From NCBI GenBank assembly GCA_002386465.1, contig DGIT01000140.1, forward strand, positions 89,203 through 153,202: a stretch of DNA of 64,000 bases, read 5' to 3'. The DNA comes from Burkholderiales bacterium UBA4615 (GTDB lineage: Bacteria > Pseudomonadota > Gammaproteobacteria > Burkholderiales > Burkholderiaceae_E). The translations under genes and the position numbers were made by a program. Shown piece by piece: positions 16,639 through 28,189 of this stretch. The notes under the pieces were generated by a model that had not been told where the DNA came from, made no database searches, and saw only the letters and a program-made list of their open reading frames with translations. The stretch's first letter is position 1. Every line of letters begins with the position of its first letter.

Positions 16639-17036
16639 GAACCCTCCTTCGGGGCAATGGCGGCCGGGGTCGCTGAGGCTGACTCAGGCGCCTTGGGGGC
16701 TGCAGCCGAAGGGGTCCGGCGCGCCTTCTCCTCCAGACCGGACAGACCTTCGCGGCGGGCCAGCTCGGCCAGCACATCGGCATGCGACAGCCCGTAGTGG
16801 GTCAGCATGACCAGCGTGTGGAACCACAGGTCGGCGGTTTCGGCCACGATATGGGCCCGGTCGCCATCCTTGGCCGCCATGATGGTCTCGGTGGCTTCCT
16901 CGCCGATTTTCTTGAGGATGGCGTCTTCGCCCTTGTGCAGCAAGCGGGCGACATAGGAGCGCTCGGGATCGCCGCCGCGGCGACTGGCCACGGTGTCGGC
17001 CACACGGCCCAGGATGTCATCGGAAGAATTGCTCAT
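16635..17036 (-). CDS. hisE: Phosphoribosyl-ATP diphosphatase
   Basis: 133 residues. Second step of histidine synthesis: PRATP to PRAMP plus diphosphate. The all-alpha MazG-like core includes [20 protein letters not shown], the metal-binding [14 protein letters not shown] and [15 protein letters not shown] 30-residue Ala/Pro-rich tail is non-conserved. It is a separate gene from hisI, as in most betaproteobacteria; enterobacteria fuse them. It starts 9 bases after hisI ends and overlaps hinT by 4. Confidence 0.95.
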   Translation of the reverse strand: MSNSSDDILGRVADTVASRRGGDPERSYVARLLHKGEDAILKKIGEEATETIMAAKDGDRAHIVAETADLWFHTLVMLTHYGLSHADVLAELARREGLSGLEEKARRTPSAAAPKAPESASATPAAIAPKEGS

Positions 17037-17045
17037 GCGCCGGGC

Positions 17046-17435
17046 TCAGGAATAGATCGCGGACGGGTCGCGAAGGACCGGGTCGACCGTGACCCACTGT
17101 CCGTCCTGCAGGCGGCTGTAAAAGCAGGAGTGCCGCCCGGTGTGACAGGCAATGCCCCCGGCTTGCTCGACCATCAGCACGATTGCGTCGCCGTCGCAGT
17201 CAAGTCGAATTTCCTGAACCGCCTGCGTGTGGCCGGACTCCTCGCCCTTGCGCCATAAACGCTGGCGTGAGCGGGACCAGTAGATGGCGCGCCCGGTGGC
17301 GGCGGTTTGCTCAAGGGCCTCGCGGTTCATCCAGGCGACCATGAGAACGCGCCCGCTAGATGCCTCCTGAGCCACCGCAGCCACGAGCCCTGCCGTGTCC
17401 CATTTGACCGCTTCGAGCCAGTCGGCGGCGCTCAT
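17046..17435 (-). CDS. hisI: Phosphoribosyl-AMP cyclohydrolase
   Basis: 129 residues from the ATG at 17435, which overlaps the hisF stop (ATGA); the frame runs further upstream only as an antisense-like extension. Third step of histidine synthesis, a Zn/Mg enzyme opening the adenine ring. Family motifs: [34 protein letters not shown] and the metal-binding [14 protein letters not shown] and [10 protein letters not shown]. Clear full-length HisI. Confidence 0.96.
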   Translation of the reverse strand: MSAADWLEAVKWDTAGLVAAVAQEASSGRVLMVAWMNREALEQTAATGRAIYWSRSRQRLWRKGEESGHTQAVQEIRLDCDGDAIVLMVEQAGGIACHTGRHSCFYSRLQDGQWVTVDPVLRDPSAIYS

Positions 17436-18193
17436 TGCAGCCTCATGGCAATGCCCTGGTCGGCCAGGTGCTGCTTGGCCTGTCCTACGGTGAACTCGCC
17501 GAAGTGAAAGATGCTGGCGGCAAGCACCGCGTCGGCATGGCCCTGAGTGACGCCGTCGGCCAGATGCTGCAGCGTGCCGACCCCGCCCGAGGCGATGACC
17601 GGAATGCCCACTGCATCTGACACGGCGCGCGTGACGCCCAGATCGAAGCCCTCGCGGGTGCCGTCGCGATCCATGCTGGTGAGCAGGATTTCGCCCGCTC
17701 CCAGACGCTCGACCTCGCGGGCCCACTCGATGGCATCACGGCCGGTGGCATTTCGCCCGCCATGCGTGAAGACTTCCCAGCGGCCTGGCGCGACCTGCTT
17801 GGCATCGATGGCACACACAATGCACTGGGCACCGAAATAGGACGAGGCCTCGGCGATCAGCGCCGGGTTTTGCAGCCCTGCAGTATTGATGGAAACCTTG
17901 TCGGCGCCGGCATTGAGCAGTCGGCGCACATCGGCCACGCTGCGCACCCCACCGCCTACCGTCAGCGGAATGAAGACTTCGGCCGCCACCGCTTCAATGA
18001 CATGCAGGATGATGTCACGCGCGTCACTGGAGGCGGTGATATCCAGAAACGTGAGCTCGTCGGCGCCTTCGCGGTCGTAGCGGCGGGCAATTTCGACCGG
18101 GTCGCCGGCATCGCGCAAACCCAGAAATTTCACGCCCTTGACGACCCGACCGGCGGTGACGTCCAGGCAGGGAATGATCCGCCGCGTGAGCAT
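17432..18193 (-). CDS. hisF: Imidazole glycerol phosphate synthase, cyclase subunit
   Basis: 253 residues, a TIM barrel. It uses ammonia from HisH to make imidazole glycerol phosphate and [25 protein letters not shown] is the standard start. Catalytic Asp residues are in CLDV and in [13 protein letters not shown]. Phosphate-binding segments VGGGVRS and IASGGVG are present. It overlaps hisA by one base and hisI by four. Its fold and gene position reflect the HisA/HisF pair. Confidence 0.97.
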   Translation of the reverse strand: MLTRRIIPCLDVTAGRVVKGVKFLGLRDAGDPVEIARRYDREGADELTFLDITASSDARDIILHVIEAVAAEVFIPLTVGGGVRSVADVRRLLNAGADKVSINTAGLQNPALIAEASSYFGAQCIVCAIDAKQVAPGRWEVFTHGGRNATGRDAIEWAREVERLGAGEILLTSMDRDGTREGFDLGVTRAVSDAVGIPVIASGGVGTLQHLADGVTQGHADAVLAASIFHFGEFTVGQAKQHLADQGIAMRLQ

Positions 18194-18939
18194 CAGGCCT
18201 CGCCGCCCAGGGCGTCGGCGCGGGCCTGCGCTTCGGAAAAGTCCAGCGTGCCTTCATAGATGGCACGCCCGACGATGGCTGCTTCGATGCCCTCGTGCTC
18301 GACTTCGCACAGGCGCTCAACATCCTGCAGGCTGGTGACGCCGCCCGAGGCAATGACCGGGACAGTGAGCCCCTGAGCCAGGCGCACCGTGGCCTCGATG
18401 TTCACCCCACCCAGCATGCCGTCACGGCCGATGTCGGTGTAGATGACCGCCTCGACGCCATAGCCTTCAAATTTGCGGCCTAGGTCGAGCACATCATGGC
18501 CGGTGAGCTTGCTCCAGCCGTCGGTGGCCACCTTGCCGTCGCGCGCATCGAGTCCGACGATGACCTGACCGGGGAACGCGCCACAGGCATCGTGCAGAAA
18601 GCCGGGGTTCTTGACCGCGGCTGTTCCGATGATCACGTAGGCGATGCCGCTGTCCAGGTACCGCTCAATGGTGTCGAGGTCGCGGATACCGCCGCCGATC
18701 TGCACCGGAATGCGCGAACCGACTTCATTGACGATGGCCTTGATCGCCGACTCATTGCGGGGCTTACCGGCGAACGCGCCGTTCAGGTCGACCAGGTGCA
18801 GGCGGCGTGCGCCCAGTTCGAGCCACTTGCGGGCCATGGCCGCCGGGTCGTCGGAAAACACGGTGGCGTCGTTCATGTCGCCCTGACGGAGGCGGACACA
18901 ACGGCCATCCTTGAGGTCGATGGCGGGGATCAGCAGCAT
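18193..18939 (-). CDS. hisA: Phosphoribosylformimino-AICAR-P isomerase
   Basis: 248 residues from ATG 18939 ([20 protein letters not shown], the canonical start). A longer frame upstream has no family similarity. TIM-barrel Amadori isomerase, fourth step of histidine synthesis; the catalytic Asp pair is in AIDLKDG and [10 protein letters not shown]. The 70-base gap to hisH is the largest in the his block. It contains a hairpin CCGAAC/GTTCGG (18989-19008) just after hisH. The bases before ATG are C-rich (CCCCTCCTCCCC), with no Shine-Dalgarno. Confidence 0.96.
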   Translation of the reverse strand: MLLIPAIDLKDGRCVRLRQGDMNDATVFSDDPAAMARKWLELGARRLHLVDLNGAFAGKPRNESAIKAIVNEVGSRIPVQIGGGIRDLDTIERYLDSGIAYVIIGTAAVKNPGFLHDACGAFPGQVIVGLDARDGKVATDGWSKLTGHDVLDLGRKFEGYGVEAVIYTDIGRDGMLGGVNIEATVRLAQGLTVPVIASGGVTSLQDVERLCEVEHEGIEAAIVGRAIYEGTLDFSEAQARADALGGEA

Positions 18940-19009
18940 GGGGAGGAGGGGTGCAAGGGGCAGGCGTGGCGCCGTAGGCAGGACGGGTCCGAACTGAGTG
19001 CGGTTCGGG

Positions 19010-19645
19010 TCAGGGCTGCCAGTCGACGAAGTTGGCGTAGAGGCGCAGCCCGAGAGCCGCGCTTTTTTCCGGATGGAACTGGGTGGCAAAAATATTATCC
19101 CGCGCCACCGCGCAGGTAAAGCGCACACCATGCTCGGCACTGCCCACGGTGAGGGCGGTGTCAGCCGGTTGCGCATGGTAACTGTGGACGAAATAGAAGT
19201 AAGCGTCGTCGGGAATACCGGCCCACAAACGGTGCTGGCGATCCTGACGCACCCGGTTCCAGCCCATGTGCGGCACTTTCAGGCGGCTGCCATCAGAGGC
19301 CTTCAGGCCTGGTGCAAAGCGCACCACCCGCCCCGGCATGATGCCCAGGCCCGCGCAAGGCCCCTCTTCACTCATCTCGAAAAGCATCTGTTCGCCGATG
19401 CACACACCAAACAGCGGCTTGCTGCGCGCGGCTTCCAGTACCGCTTCGCGCAGGCCGGAGGCATCAAGGTGACGCATACAATCGGGCAATGCGCCCTGCC
19501 CGGGCAAAACAATGCGGTCGGCGCGGCGCAGGACATCGGGGTCGCCCGACACCGTCACGGTTGCGTGGGGCGCGACATGCTCCAGCGCCTTGGCGACCGA
19601 GCGCAGGTTGCCCATGCCGTAATCGACGACCAGGATCGTGGTCAT
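19010..19645 (-). CDS. hisH: Imidazole glycerol phosphate synthase, glutaminase subunit
   Basis: 211 residues, a class I glutamine amidotransferase. The nucleophile Cys is in [12 protein letters not shown], which differs slightly from the enterobacterial GICLGMQ form. The His/Glu pair is in TQFHPEKS. The start [17 protein letters not shown] is typical. It supplies ammonia to HisF through a tunnel. It starts 17 bases after hisB. The hisH, hisA, hisF order is standard. Confidence 0.97.
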   Translation of the reverse strand: MTTILVVDYGMGNLRSVAKALEHVAPHATVTVSGDPDVLRRADRIVLPGQGALPDCMRHLDASGLREAVLEAARSKPLFGVCIGEQMLFEMSEEGPCAGLGIMPGRVVRFAPGLKASDGSRLKVPHMGWNRVRQDRQHRLWAGIPDDAYFYFVHSYHAQPADTALTVGSAEHGVRFTCAVARDNIFATQFHPEKSAALGLRLYANFVDWQP

Positions 19646-19662
19646 GGCACTCGCCCGCGCAC

Positions 19663-20283
19663 TCAGCCCTTGAGGCTGCCCTTGGTGGACGGAATATGGC
19701 CCGCCGCCCGGGGATCCGGCTCAAGCGCCATGCGAAACGCGCGCGCAAAGGCCTTGAAGATGGTCTCGCACTGATGGTGGGCGTTGTCGCCGCGCAGGTT
19801 GTCCACATGCAGCGTGAGCTGCGCATGGTTGACGAAGCCCTGGAAAAACTCGTGGGCCAGATCGACATCGAAGCCGCCGATCATGGCCCGCGTGAAGGTC
19901 ACGTTCCAGACCAGTCCGGGGCGTCCGGAAAAATCGACCACCACCCGCGAGAGTGCTTCATCCAGCGGCACATAGGCGTGTCCGTAGCGGCGAATGCCGG
20001 ACTTGTCGCCGATCGCCTGCGCCACGGCCTGGCCCAGCGTGATGCCGATATCTTCAACGGTGTGGTGCCCGTCGATGTGCAGATCGCCTTCGGCGTGAAC
20101 GTCGAGATCGACCAGGCCATGGCGGGCGATCTGGTCGAGCATGTGGTCCAGAAAGGGCAGGCCGGTGGCGAGCGACTGACGCCCGGTGCCATCGAGGTTG
20201 ATGCGCACCCGGATGCGGGTCTCGGCGGTATTGCGGCTGACTTCGGCGGTACGCATGGCGGCGGCAGTGACGGAATCGCTCAT
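19663..20283 (-). CDS. hisB: Imidazoleglycerol-phosphate dehydratase
   Basis: 206 residues, the monofunctional dehydratase without the HAD phosphatase domain fused in E. coli HisB. Mn-binding motifs: [30 protein letters not shown] and [16 protein letters not shown]. Sixth step of the pathway. The histidinol-phosphate phosphatase must therefore be encoded elsewhere. One base separates its start from the hisD stop; hisC, which often lies between them, is absent. Confidence 0.96.
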   Translation of the reverse strand: MSDSVTAAAMRTAEVSRNTAETRIRVRINLDGTGRQSLATGLPFLDHMLDQIARHGLVDLDVHAEGDLHIDGHHTVEDIGITLGQAVAQAIGDKSGIRRYGHAYVPLDEALSRVVVDFSGRPGLVWNVTFTRAMIGGFDVDLAHEFFQGFVNHAQLTLHVDNLRGDNAHHQCETIFKAFARAFRMALEPDPRAAGHIPSTKGSLKG

Positions 20284-20284
20284 G

Positions 20285-21711
20285 TTAACGGCTTCCTGAG
20301 GGCGTGCCCGTTACGTGCTGCTCGGGCTGCGCGCGCATTTCAGCGCTGCGCGCATGCGCCTGAAGCCCCTCGCCATGCGCCAGCACCGAGGCAATGGCGC
20401 CGAGCGAACGCGCCCCCTGAGCGGACACTTCGATGATGCTCGAGCGCTTCTGAAAATCGTAAACCCCCAGCGGCGACGAAAACCGCGCCGTGCGCATGGT
20501 CGGCAGCACATGGTTGGGACCGGCGCAATAGTCGCCCAGCGACTCCGAGCTGTACGGCCCCAGGAACATGGCGCCGGCATGGCGGATGCGTTCGGCCCAC
20601 TGCTGCGGATCGCGCGTGGAAATTTCCAGATGTTCGGGTGCAATGCGATCGGTGATGACGCAGGCTTCTTCCAGGCTGCGCACCTTGACCAGCGCGCCAC
20701 GGCCCGCAAGCGAGGCGGCAATCACATCGCGCCGCGGCATGGCCGGCAACAACCGGTCGATGGAGGCCTGCACCGCATCGATGAAGGCGGCGTCGGGGCA
20801 CAGCAGGATCGACTGGGCGAGTTCGTCGTGCTCGGCCTGCGAGAAAAGGTCCATGGCGATCCAGTCGGGATCGGTATGGCCATCGCAGATCACGAGAATT
20901 TCAGAGGGACCGGCAATCATGTCGATGCCCACCGTACCGAACACCCGCCGTTTGGCCTCGGCCACATAGGCATTGCCAGGGCCAACGATCTTGTCGACCG
21001 CAGGCACGGTTGCTGTGCCATAGGCCAGCGCCGCAACCGCCTGCGCCCCGCCGATCGTGAACACGCGATCAACGCCCGCGATGGCCGCCGCCGCCAGCAC
21101 CATGGGATTGCGCACGCCATCGGGCGTGGGGCAGACCATGATCAGTTGCGGCACACCGGCCACCTTGGCCGGGATCGCGTTCATCAGCACAGAGGACGGG
21201 TACGCGGCCTTGCCGCCCGGCACATACAGGCCGACCCGTTCGATCGGACCCACCTTTTGACCCAGACGGGTGCCGTCGGGCTCGACATAGGACCAGGACT
21301 GCGCGCGCTGATGGGCGTGATAGGTGCGCACCCGATCGGCTGCAGCCTCCAGGGCCTGACGCTGCGCAGCCGGCAACGCTGACAAGGCGGCCTGCAGGGC
21401 AGCCTGGGGTAATTCGAGGGCGGCAGGGTCGTTGACCTGCACCCGATCGAAACGGCGCGTGTATTCGAGAACCGCTGCATCGCCCCGGGCGCGCACATCG
21501 GCAACGATGTCTGCCACGGCGCGCTCAATGGCGGCGTCTTGCGAGGCCTCCCAGGCGAGCACGGCCGACAGCTTCGCATCGAAGCCTGGCTCGGAGGAAT
21601 CCAGGCGTCGCACGGCCGGAGCATGGCTGATGGCTGCCCCTGCAAGATCCGCTGTTTGCGCGGGCGCAGCGGCTGCCGACCCGGCGAGCGCCTCTGAAGC
21701 CGTGCGCGGGT

Positions 21712-21715
<4 letters not shown>
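20285..21715 (-). CDS. hisD: Histidinol dehydrogenase
   Basis: 476 residues, about 40 longer than usual because of a 40-residue Ala-rich N-terminal extension. It oxidises histidinol to histidine in two NAD-dependent steps with Zn. The family signature region starts [20 protein letters not shown]. It includes the catalytic area [25 protein letters not shown] and [13 protein letters not shown]. The start overlaps the hisG stop by four bases. An internal start after the Ala-rich segment cannot be excluded. Confidence 0.96.
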
Positions 21716-23892
<2,177 letters not shown>

Positions 23893-23916
23893 GGGTACCG
23901 AGGAGTGCCGAGAGGG

Positions 23917-24672
23917 TCAGTGACGGATTCGCCATCCGGTATGCAGCATGCGCAAGGCAATCCCTCCCACCAGAACCAGCGTGGCTGACACGATCGCCAG
24001 GCTCAAGACGGGCGCAACGTCCGATTGCCCGAAAAACCCGTAGCGAAACCCGTCGACCATGTAGAAGAAGGGATTGAAATGCGAAACCGCCTGCCAGAAC
24101 GGCGGCAGCGAATGCACGGAGTAGAAGACCCCGGCCAGAAAGGTGGCCGGCATGATGAGGAAGTTCTGGAACATGGCGACCTGATCAAACTTTTCCGACC
24201 AGATGCCTGCAATCAGCCCCATTGTACCGAGAATGGCACTGCCCAGGACGGCAAACACCAGGATCCAGCCGGGTGCGGCCAGCTGCGGCGGCGACAGCCA
24301 GGCGGTCACTGCAAAGACCCCCGCCCCCACCATCAGACCGCGCACCACGGCTGCCAGCACATAGGCCCCGAAGATCTCCAGCGTGGACAGCGGCGGCAAC
24401 AGCACAAAGACCAGATTGCCGGTTACCTTGGATTGCACCAGCGATGACGATGCGTTGGCGAAGGCGTTTTGCAGGACCGACATCATGACCAGGCCTGGGA
24501 TCAGGAACGCCACATAAGGCACCCCTGGGAAGACCTGGACATGCGAGGCCAGGGCCTGCGAAAACACCAGCAGATAGAGCATCGTGGTCAGGACCGGTGC
24601 TGCCACGGTCTGCACGGCCACCTTCCAGAAGCGCAGGATTTCCTTGCGCAGCAGCGTCAGAAAGCCGGTCAT
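23917..24672 (-). CDS. ABC-2 type transporter permease (YadH-like)
   Basis: 251 residues with six predicted membrane helices. It is an ABC-2 family exporter permease like E. coli YadH. LLRKEILRFWKVAVQTVAAP is the amphipathic opening. The C-terminal block FLAGVFYSVHSLPPFWQAVS and NPFFYMVDGFRYGFFG are ABC-2 signatures. It overlaps its ATPase gene by four bases, so the two make one transporter. The substrate is unknown; position inside an mla-murA run suggests an envelope role, but that is inference. Confidence 0.9.
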   Translation of the reverse strand: MTGFLTLLRKEILRFWKVAVQTVAAPVLTTMLYLLVFSQALASHVQVFPGVPYVAFLIPGLVMMSVLQNAFANASSSLVQSKVTGNLVFVLLPPLSTLEIFGAYVLAAVVRGLMVGAGVFAVTAWLSPPQLAAPGWILVFAVLGSAILGTMGLIAGIWSEKFDQVAMFQNFLIMPATFLAGVFYSVHSLPPFWQAVSHFNPFFYMVDGFRYGFFGQSDVAPVLSLAIVSATLVLVGGIALRMLHTGWRIRH

Positions 24673-25607
24673 GAGGCTGATGCGCCGGACGCGTTAGGCG
24701 TGTTGGGCGTGTTCATGATCTTCACGAACACGTCTTCCAGGTCGGTGTGGGCCAGGTCCATTTCCTCGATGCGACACCCGGCTTCACGCAGACGCGCCAG
24801 CAGCGGCTCGAGTTGCTGCCAGTCATCCACCCGCAGCGCGATCCGCCCGTCAGGCTGGGCATCGCCGCTGACCAGCGCGGCCAGGGAATCGGGCAGGGGC
24901 GCGCCCGACAGACGCACCGACACCTGACCGCCTCCGAATCGGCCCACCAGATTAGCGGTACGGTCCAGCGCCACCACTTCGCCAGCCTTGAGCATGGCAA
25001 TGCGCCCGCACAGCTCCTGCGCTTCCTCGAGGTAATGTGTGGTGAGCACAATGGTGTGGCCGTCGCGATGCAGCCGCTTGATGAAGTGCCACAGCGTCTG
25101 GCGCAACTCGACATCGACACCCGCCGTGGGCTCGTCCAGCACGATGACCGGGGGGCGGTGGACCAGCGCCTGGGCCACCAGCACGCGGCGCTTCATGCCG
25201 CCCGAGAGCGAGCGCATGTTGGCGTTGGCTTTGAAGGTGAGCTGCAGGTTCTCGAGGATCTCGTCGATCCAGTCGTCGTTGTGGCGCAGCCCGTAGTAGC
25301 CCGAGGTGAGGCGCAGGGTTTCACGCACCGTGAAGAACGGGTCGAAGACCAGCTCCTGGGGCACCACACCCAGCGCCTGGCGGGCCTGGCGGTAGTCGGT
25401 GACCACGTCGTGGCCCATGACCCGCACGCTGCCCGAAGTGGCGCGATTCAGGCCGGCCACCACTGAAATCAGCGAGGTCTTGCCAGCGCCGTTGGGTCCG
25501 AGCAAGCCGAAAAACTCGCCGGCCTCGATGCGCAGACTCACACCGCGCAGGGCCTCGAAGCTGCCGTAGCGCTTGCGGACCGAATCGATATCAATGGCGG
25601 CGGGCAT
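24669..25607 (-). CDS. ABC transporter ATP-binding protein (YadG-like)
   Basis: 312 residues. Walker A GPNGAGKTS, Q-loop VPQE, signature LSGGMKRR, Walker B VIVLDEPTAGVD and H-loop TTHYLEEAQ are all intact. The segment TAGVDVELRQTLWHFIKRLH closely resembles E. coli YadG. A C-terminal regulatory extension of about 80 residues follows. It partners the downstream ABC-2 permease, with a 4-base overlap. It lies eight bases after mlaB. Confidence 0.92.
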   Translation of the reverse strand: MPAAIDIDSVRKRYGSFEALRGVSLRIEAGEFFGLLGPNGAGKTSLISVVAGLNRATSGSVRVMGHDVVTDYRQARQALGVVPQELVFDPFFTVRETLRLTSGYYGLRHNDDWIDEILENLQLTFKANANMRSLSGGMKRRVLVAQALVHRPPVIVLDEPTAGVDVELRQTLWHFIKRLHRDGHTIVLTTHYLEEAQELCGRIAMLKAGEVVALDRTANLVGRFGGGQVSVRLSGAPLPDSLAALVSGDAQPDGRIALRVDDWQQLEPLLARLREAGCRIEEMDLAHTDLEDVFVKIMNTPNTPNASGASAS

Positions 25608-25615
25608 GGGTCTCT

Positions 25616-25897
25616 TCAGGCATTCGGCCCGAAGAGCAGGGTCTCCACGCCGTACAAACCCGCCAGTTTACGCAAGTTGGGGGGCACGCCCTTGAACGCG
25701 GGGCCGTGCGGCGCCTCGCGGCGCAGTGCGATCAGTACGGCCACCGCCGTTGAGTCGAAGTGAGTAAGACCGGAGAGGTCGATTTCGGGACCGGCGCTGG
25801 CGGCCGCGCGGCGCGCCTGAGCCAGCGCCTCGTTGGCCTCATCGAAGGTGATGCGCGCAGGGAAAGCGGTGTCTGACAAACGGGGCCCGATGCTCAA
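25616..25897 (-). CDS. mlaB: MlaB-like STAS domain protein
   Basis: 93 residues if translation starts at the TTG at 25897, which overlaps the mlaC stop as TTGA. No ATG or GTG gives a full domain, and the longer frame to 26014 is antisense-like sequence within mlaC. The STAS core is PEIDLSGLTHFDSTAVAVLI, with the Ser/Thr pair (DST) found in MlaB and anti-sigma-factor antagonists. MlaB binds MlaF and activates the MlaFEDB phospholipid transporter. Confidence 0.82.
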   Translation of the reverse strand: MSIGPRLSDTAFPARITFDEANEALAQARRAAASAGPEIDLSGLTHFDSTAVAVLIALRREAPHGPAFKGVPPNLRKLAGLYGVETLLFGPNA

Positions 25898-26565
25898 TTG
25901 GCCTTGGCCTGCGTGAACTTGCGATTGCGCTCGGCGAGCGCCTGGATGAGGCCATCCATGCCCCGCGCATTCAGCTCCTGCGAGAACTGACCGCGATACG
26001 CCTCGATCAGCCAAACGCCCATCACATTGAAGTCAAAAATCTTCCAGCCGCTGGTCGACTTCTCGACCCGGTAACTGATCTCGATCGGCTCGCCACGGTT
26101 GGAGACGATTTCGGAGCGCACCACATACTCGCCCTGCTCGCCCTGCCCACGCATGGGTTTGATGCGCAGCTGCTGGTCCTTCACCGAAGCCACCGCTCCG
26201 GCATAGGTCCTCACCAGCACAGTCCTGAACTCCGCCATCAGCTGGCGCTGCTGCTGCGGCGTGGCCTGGCGCCAGTGGCGCCCGGTCGCCAGGGCGGTCA
26301 TACGCTCGAAATCGACATTCGGCATGACGGTTTCATCGACGAACTTGAGGATGCCCTGAACGTCGCCGGCCTTGAGCTGCGGGTCTTCCCGGATGCGATC
26401 GAGGATGCTGTTGCCAAGCAGCCGGATGAATTCATCCGGGGTGGCTGCGGCACCGGGGGCGGCGGACGTTGCCTGGCTCTGCGCCTGCGCGGCCCCGATA
26501 CCTGCAGCCAGCGCCAGCCAGGCTGTCAGCAGCACAGAGAGCAGCGTGGTAAGGAAACGATTCAT
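25894..26565 (-). CDS. mlaC: MlaC, periplasmic phospholipid-binding shuttle
   Basis: 223 residues from ATG 26565. The signal peptide (hydrophobic to AAGIGAAQAQ) gives a periplasmic protein. The MlaC/Ttg2 fold includes FVDETVMPNVDFERMTALAT, ATPQQQRQLMAEFRTVLVR and SGWKIFDFNVMGVWLIEAY. It carries phospholipid between the outer-membrane MlaA complex and the inner-membrane MlaFEDB complex. It follows mlaA by 19 bases. Confidence 0.95.
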   Translation of the reverse strand: MNRFLTTLLSVLLTAWLALAAGIGAAQAQSQATSAAPGAAATPDEFIRLLGNSILDRIREDPQLKAGDVQGILKFVDETVMPNVDFERMTALATGRHWRQATPQQQRQLMAEFRTVLVRTYAGAVASVKDQQLRIKPMRGQGEQGEYVVRSEIVSNRGEPIEISYRVEKSTSGWKIFDFNVMGVWLIEAYRGQFSQELNARGMDGLIQALAERNRKFTQAKAN

Positions 26566-26584
26566 GTGCGTGTCCAGTCCCGAA

Positions 26585-27661
26585 TCAGTCGTCGGAGGGC
26601 GGGTCACCATCGTAGATCAGGCTGCCACGTCGTTGCAGGTAACCATTTCGAATGAGCAGGTACGGATCGAAAGCCTCATCCAGAAACTGCTGCGCGGGCA
26701 GGGCACGAACGCGTTGTTGCAGAAATTCAAGGGAGGCCAGGCTGTATCGCACTTGCGTGTTCTTGAAGCGTGCCAGCAGTGCGCCGAACACATCCACCGC
26801 GAATCCGACGGTATCGCGCACGGTGGACGGCCCGAACAGGGGCAGCATGACGTACGGACCGGGCGGCATGCCCCAGACACCCAGGGTCTGGCCGAAGTCC
26901 TCCCGGTGCTTCTCCAGACCCAGCTCAGTGGCCGGATCGGCAATGCCCAGCACCCCGACCGTTGTGTTGACTGCGAACCGCGCCAGGTCGGAGGCTGCAT
27001 CGAGGGGCTTGCCCTGCAGCAGGCTGTTGGCCGCGATGTAGGGGTCCAGAAGGTTGGACATCATGTTGCGCAGACCCGTCTGCACCGGCTGCGGCACATG
27101 ACGCTCATAGGCGCGAGCGACCGGCAGCACGAGCGCCTCATCCAGCGCCATGTTGACCGCGAAGATCTGCCGGTTGATCCGCTCGAACGGGTCACGCGGA
27201 TCGGGGGTGTCATCGGCATCGCGCGCGGCGTCCGAATCGGCTGCGAGCGCTGGCGCCGGCGTAGCACGGTCCTCGGAAGCCGGGGAAGCCGCGGAAGCCG
27301 GTGCGGCTGGTGCCACGGGTGCGGCATCGGGTGCAGGGCGAGCCGGATCCCCCGCCTGTGCGGTGACGATCGCTATCGAATCGGCCGTGTCGGACGCTGA
27401 AAGCTCCGGGGCCGACGCAATGGATCCGATGGACGTCTCAGCACTGGACGAAACCACCGCGGCTGGCGTCACCTCGGTCGAGTCCGCAACGGACGTGGTC
27501 AGCTCGACGGGCGGCTCGATCGTTGGCGCTGCAAGGCTAGCCGAGGCCGCAAACGCCTGAGCACTGAGCGCCACTGCAAGCACACCGACGGCGACGCGCC
27601 CCCACTTGAGGGTCCATCGCAACCACAGCTGATCAGGTCCGAGCCTCACGACGGGTGTCAA
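26585..27661 (-). CDS. mlaA: MlaA/VacJ family protein without a lipobox
   Basis: 358 residues from a TTG at 27661, preceded by GGAGGG 10 bases upstream and overlapping the mlaD stop. The C-terminal MlaA domain (about 150-355) is intact: DPFERINRQIFAVNMALDEA, RNMMSNLLDPYIAANSLLQG, DFGQTLGVWGMPPGPYVMLP and DPYLLIRNGYLQRR. MlaA removes misplaced outer-leaflet phospholipid with porins. Two oddities: the protein has no cysteine at all, so no lipoprotein lipobox, and about 110 Ala/Ser/Pro-rich residues separate the signal peptide from the domain. It probably uses a type I signal ending near SAQAFAAS. Confidence 0.92.
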   Translation of the reverse strand: MTPVVRLGPDQLWLRWTLKWGRVAVGVLAVALSAQAFAASASLAAPTIEPPVELTTSVADSTEVTPAAVVSSSAETSIGSIASAPELSASDTADSIAIVTAQAGDPARPAPDAAPVAPAAPASAASPASEDRATPAPALAADSDAARDADDTPDPRDPFERINRQIFAVNMALDEALVLPVARAYERHVPQPVQTGLRNMMSNLLDPYIAANSLLQGKPLDAASDLARFAVNTTVGVLGIADPATELGLEKHREDFGQTLGVWGMPPGPYVMLPLFGPSTVRDTVGFAVDVFGALLARFKNTQVRYSLASLEFLQQRVRALPAQQFLDEAFDPYLLIRNGYLQRRGSLIYDGDPPSDD

Positions 27662-28152
27662 GGTTTCGATCCCTCCGATGCCTTGTCGCCGCTTTCAGCC
27701 GCCTTGTTGAACAGAAACTGGCTGATCAGATTTTCAAGCACGACCGCCGACTGGGTCATGCGGATGGTTTCCCCCGCGCCGACCATCTTTTCATCGCCGC
27801 CAGCCTCCAGGCCGATGTACTGCTCGCCCAGCAAGCCTGAGGTGAGGATCTTGGCTGAAGAATCCTTGGGAAAGCGGTAGCGCTCATCAAGCGACAGGAT
27901 CACGAGCGCCTGATAGGACTTATCGTCGAAACTAATGGATGTCACCCGTCCCACCACCACACCCGCACTTTTCACGGGCGCACGCACCTTCAGTCCGCCG
28001 ATGTTGTCAAAGCGTGCCCGTGCCTCATAGGTGGCGCCCCCGCCCCAGACGCTGCCCAGGTTGGCCGCCTTGAGCGCCAGAAACAGCAGCGCGGCCAGCC
28101 CCAGCAGCACGAAGCCGCCCACCATCACATCGATCGATCGTCGCGAGTTCAT
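27658..28152 (-). CDS. mlaD: MlaD, MCE-domain substrate-binding subunit
   Basis: 164 residues. One N-terminal membrane anchor (VGGFVLLGLAALLFLALKA) is followed by the MCE domain, YEARARFDNIGGLKVRAPVK and AGVVVGRVTSI. It forms the hexameric lipid tunnel of the Mla transporter in the periplasm. The end of the protein, after about residue 140, is a short polar tail. It starts 37 bases after mlaE and overlaps the mlaA start by four. Confidence 0.95.
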   Translation of the reverse strand: MNSRRSIDVMVGGFVLLGLAALLFLALKAANLGSVWGGGATYEARARFDNIGGLKVRAPVKSAGVVVGRVTSISFDDKSYQALVILSLDERYRFPKDSSAKILTSGLLGEQYIGLEAGGDEKMVGAGETIRMTQSAVVLENLISQFLFNKAAESGDKASEGSKP

Positions 28153-28189
28153 TGTTGAAGCGTCCAGGAAAGCATGCGGTGAGGTCCGG

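Noticed and set aside
20315..21382. 355-codon plus-strand frame inside hisD
   Set aside because: Antisense shadow of hisD, rich in Arg/His/Gly as expected from reading GC-rich codons backwards.
24025..24447. Plus-strand frame inside the ABC-2 permease gene
   Set aside because: Shadow frame; the minus-strand permease has clear membrane helices and family motifs.
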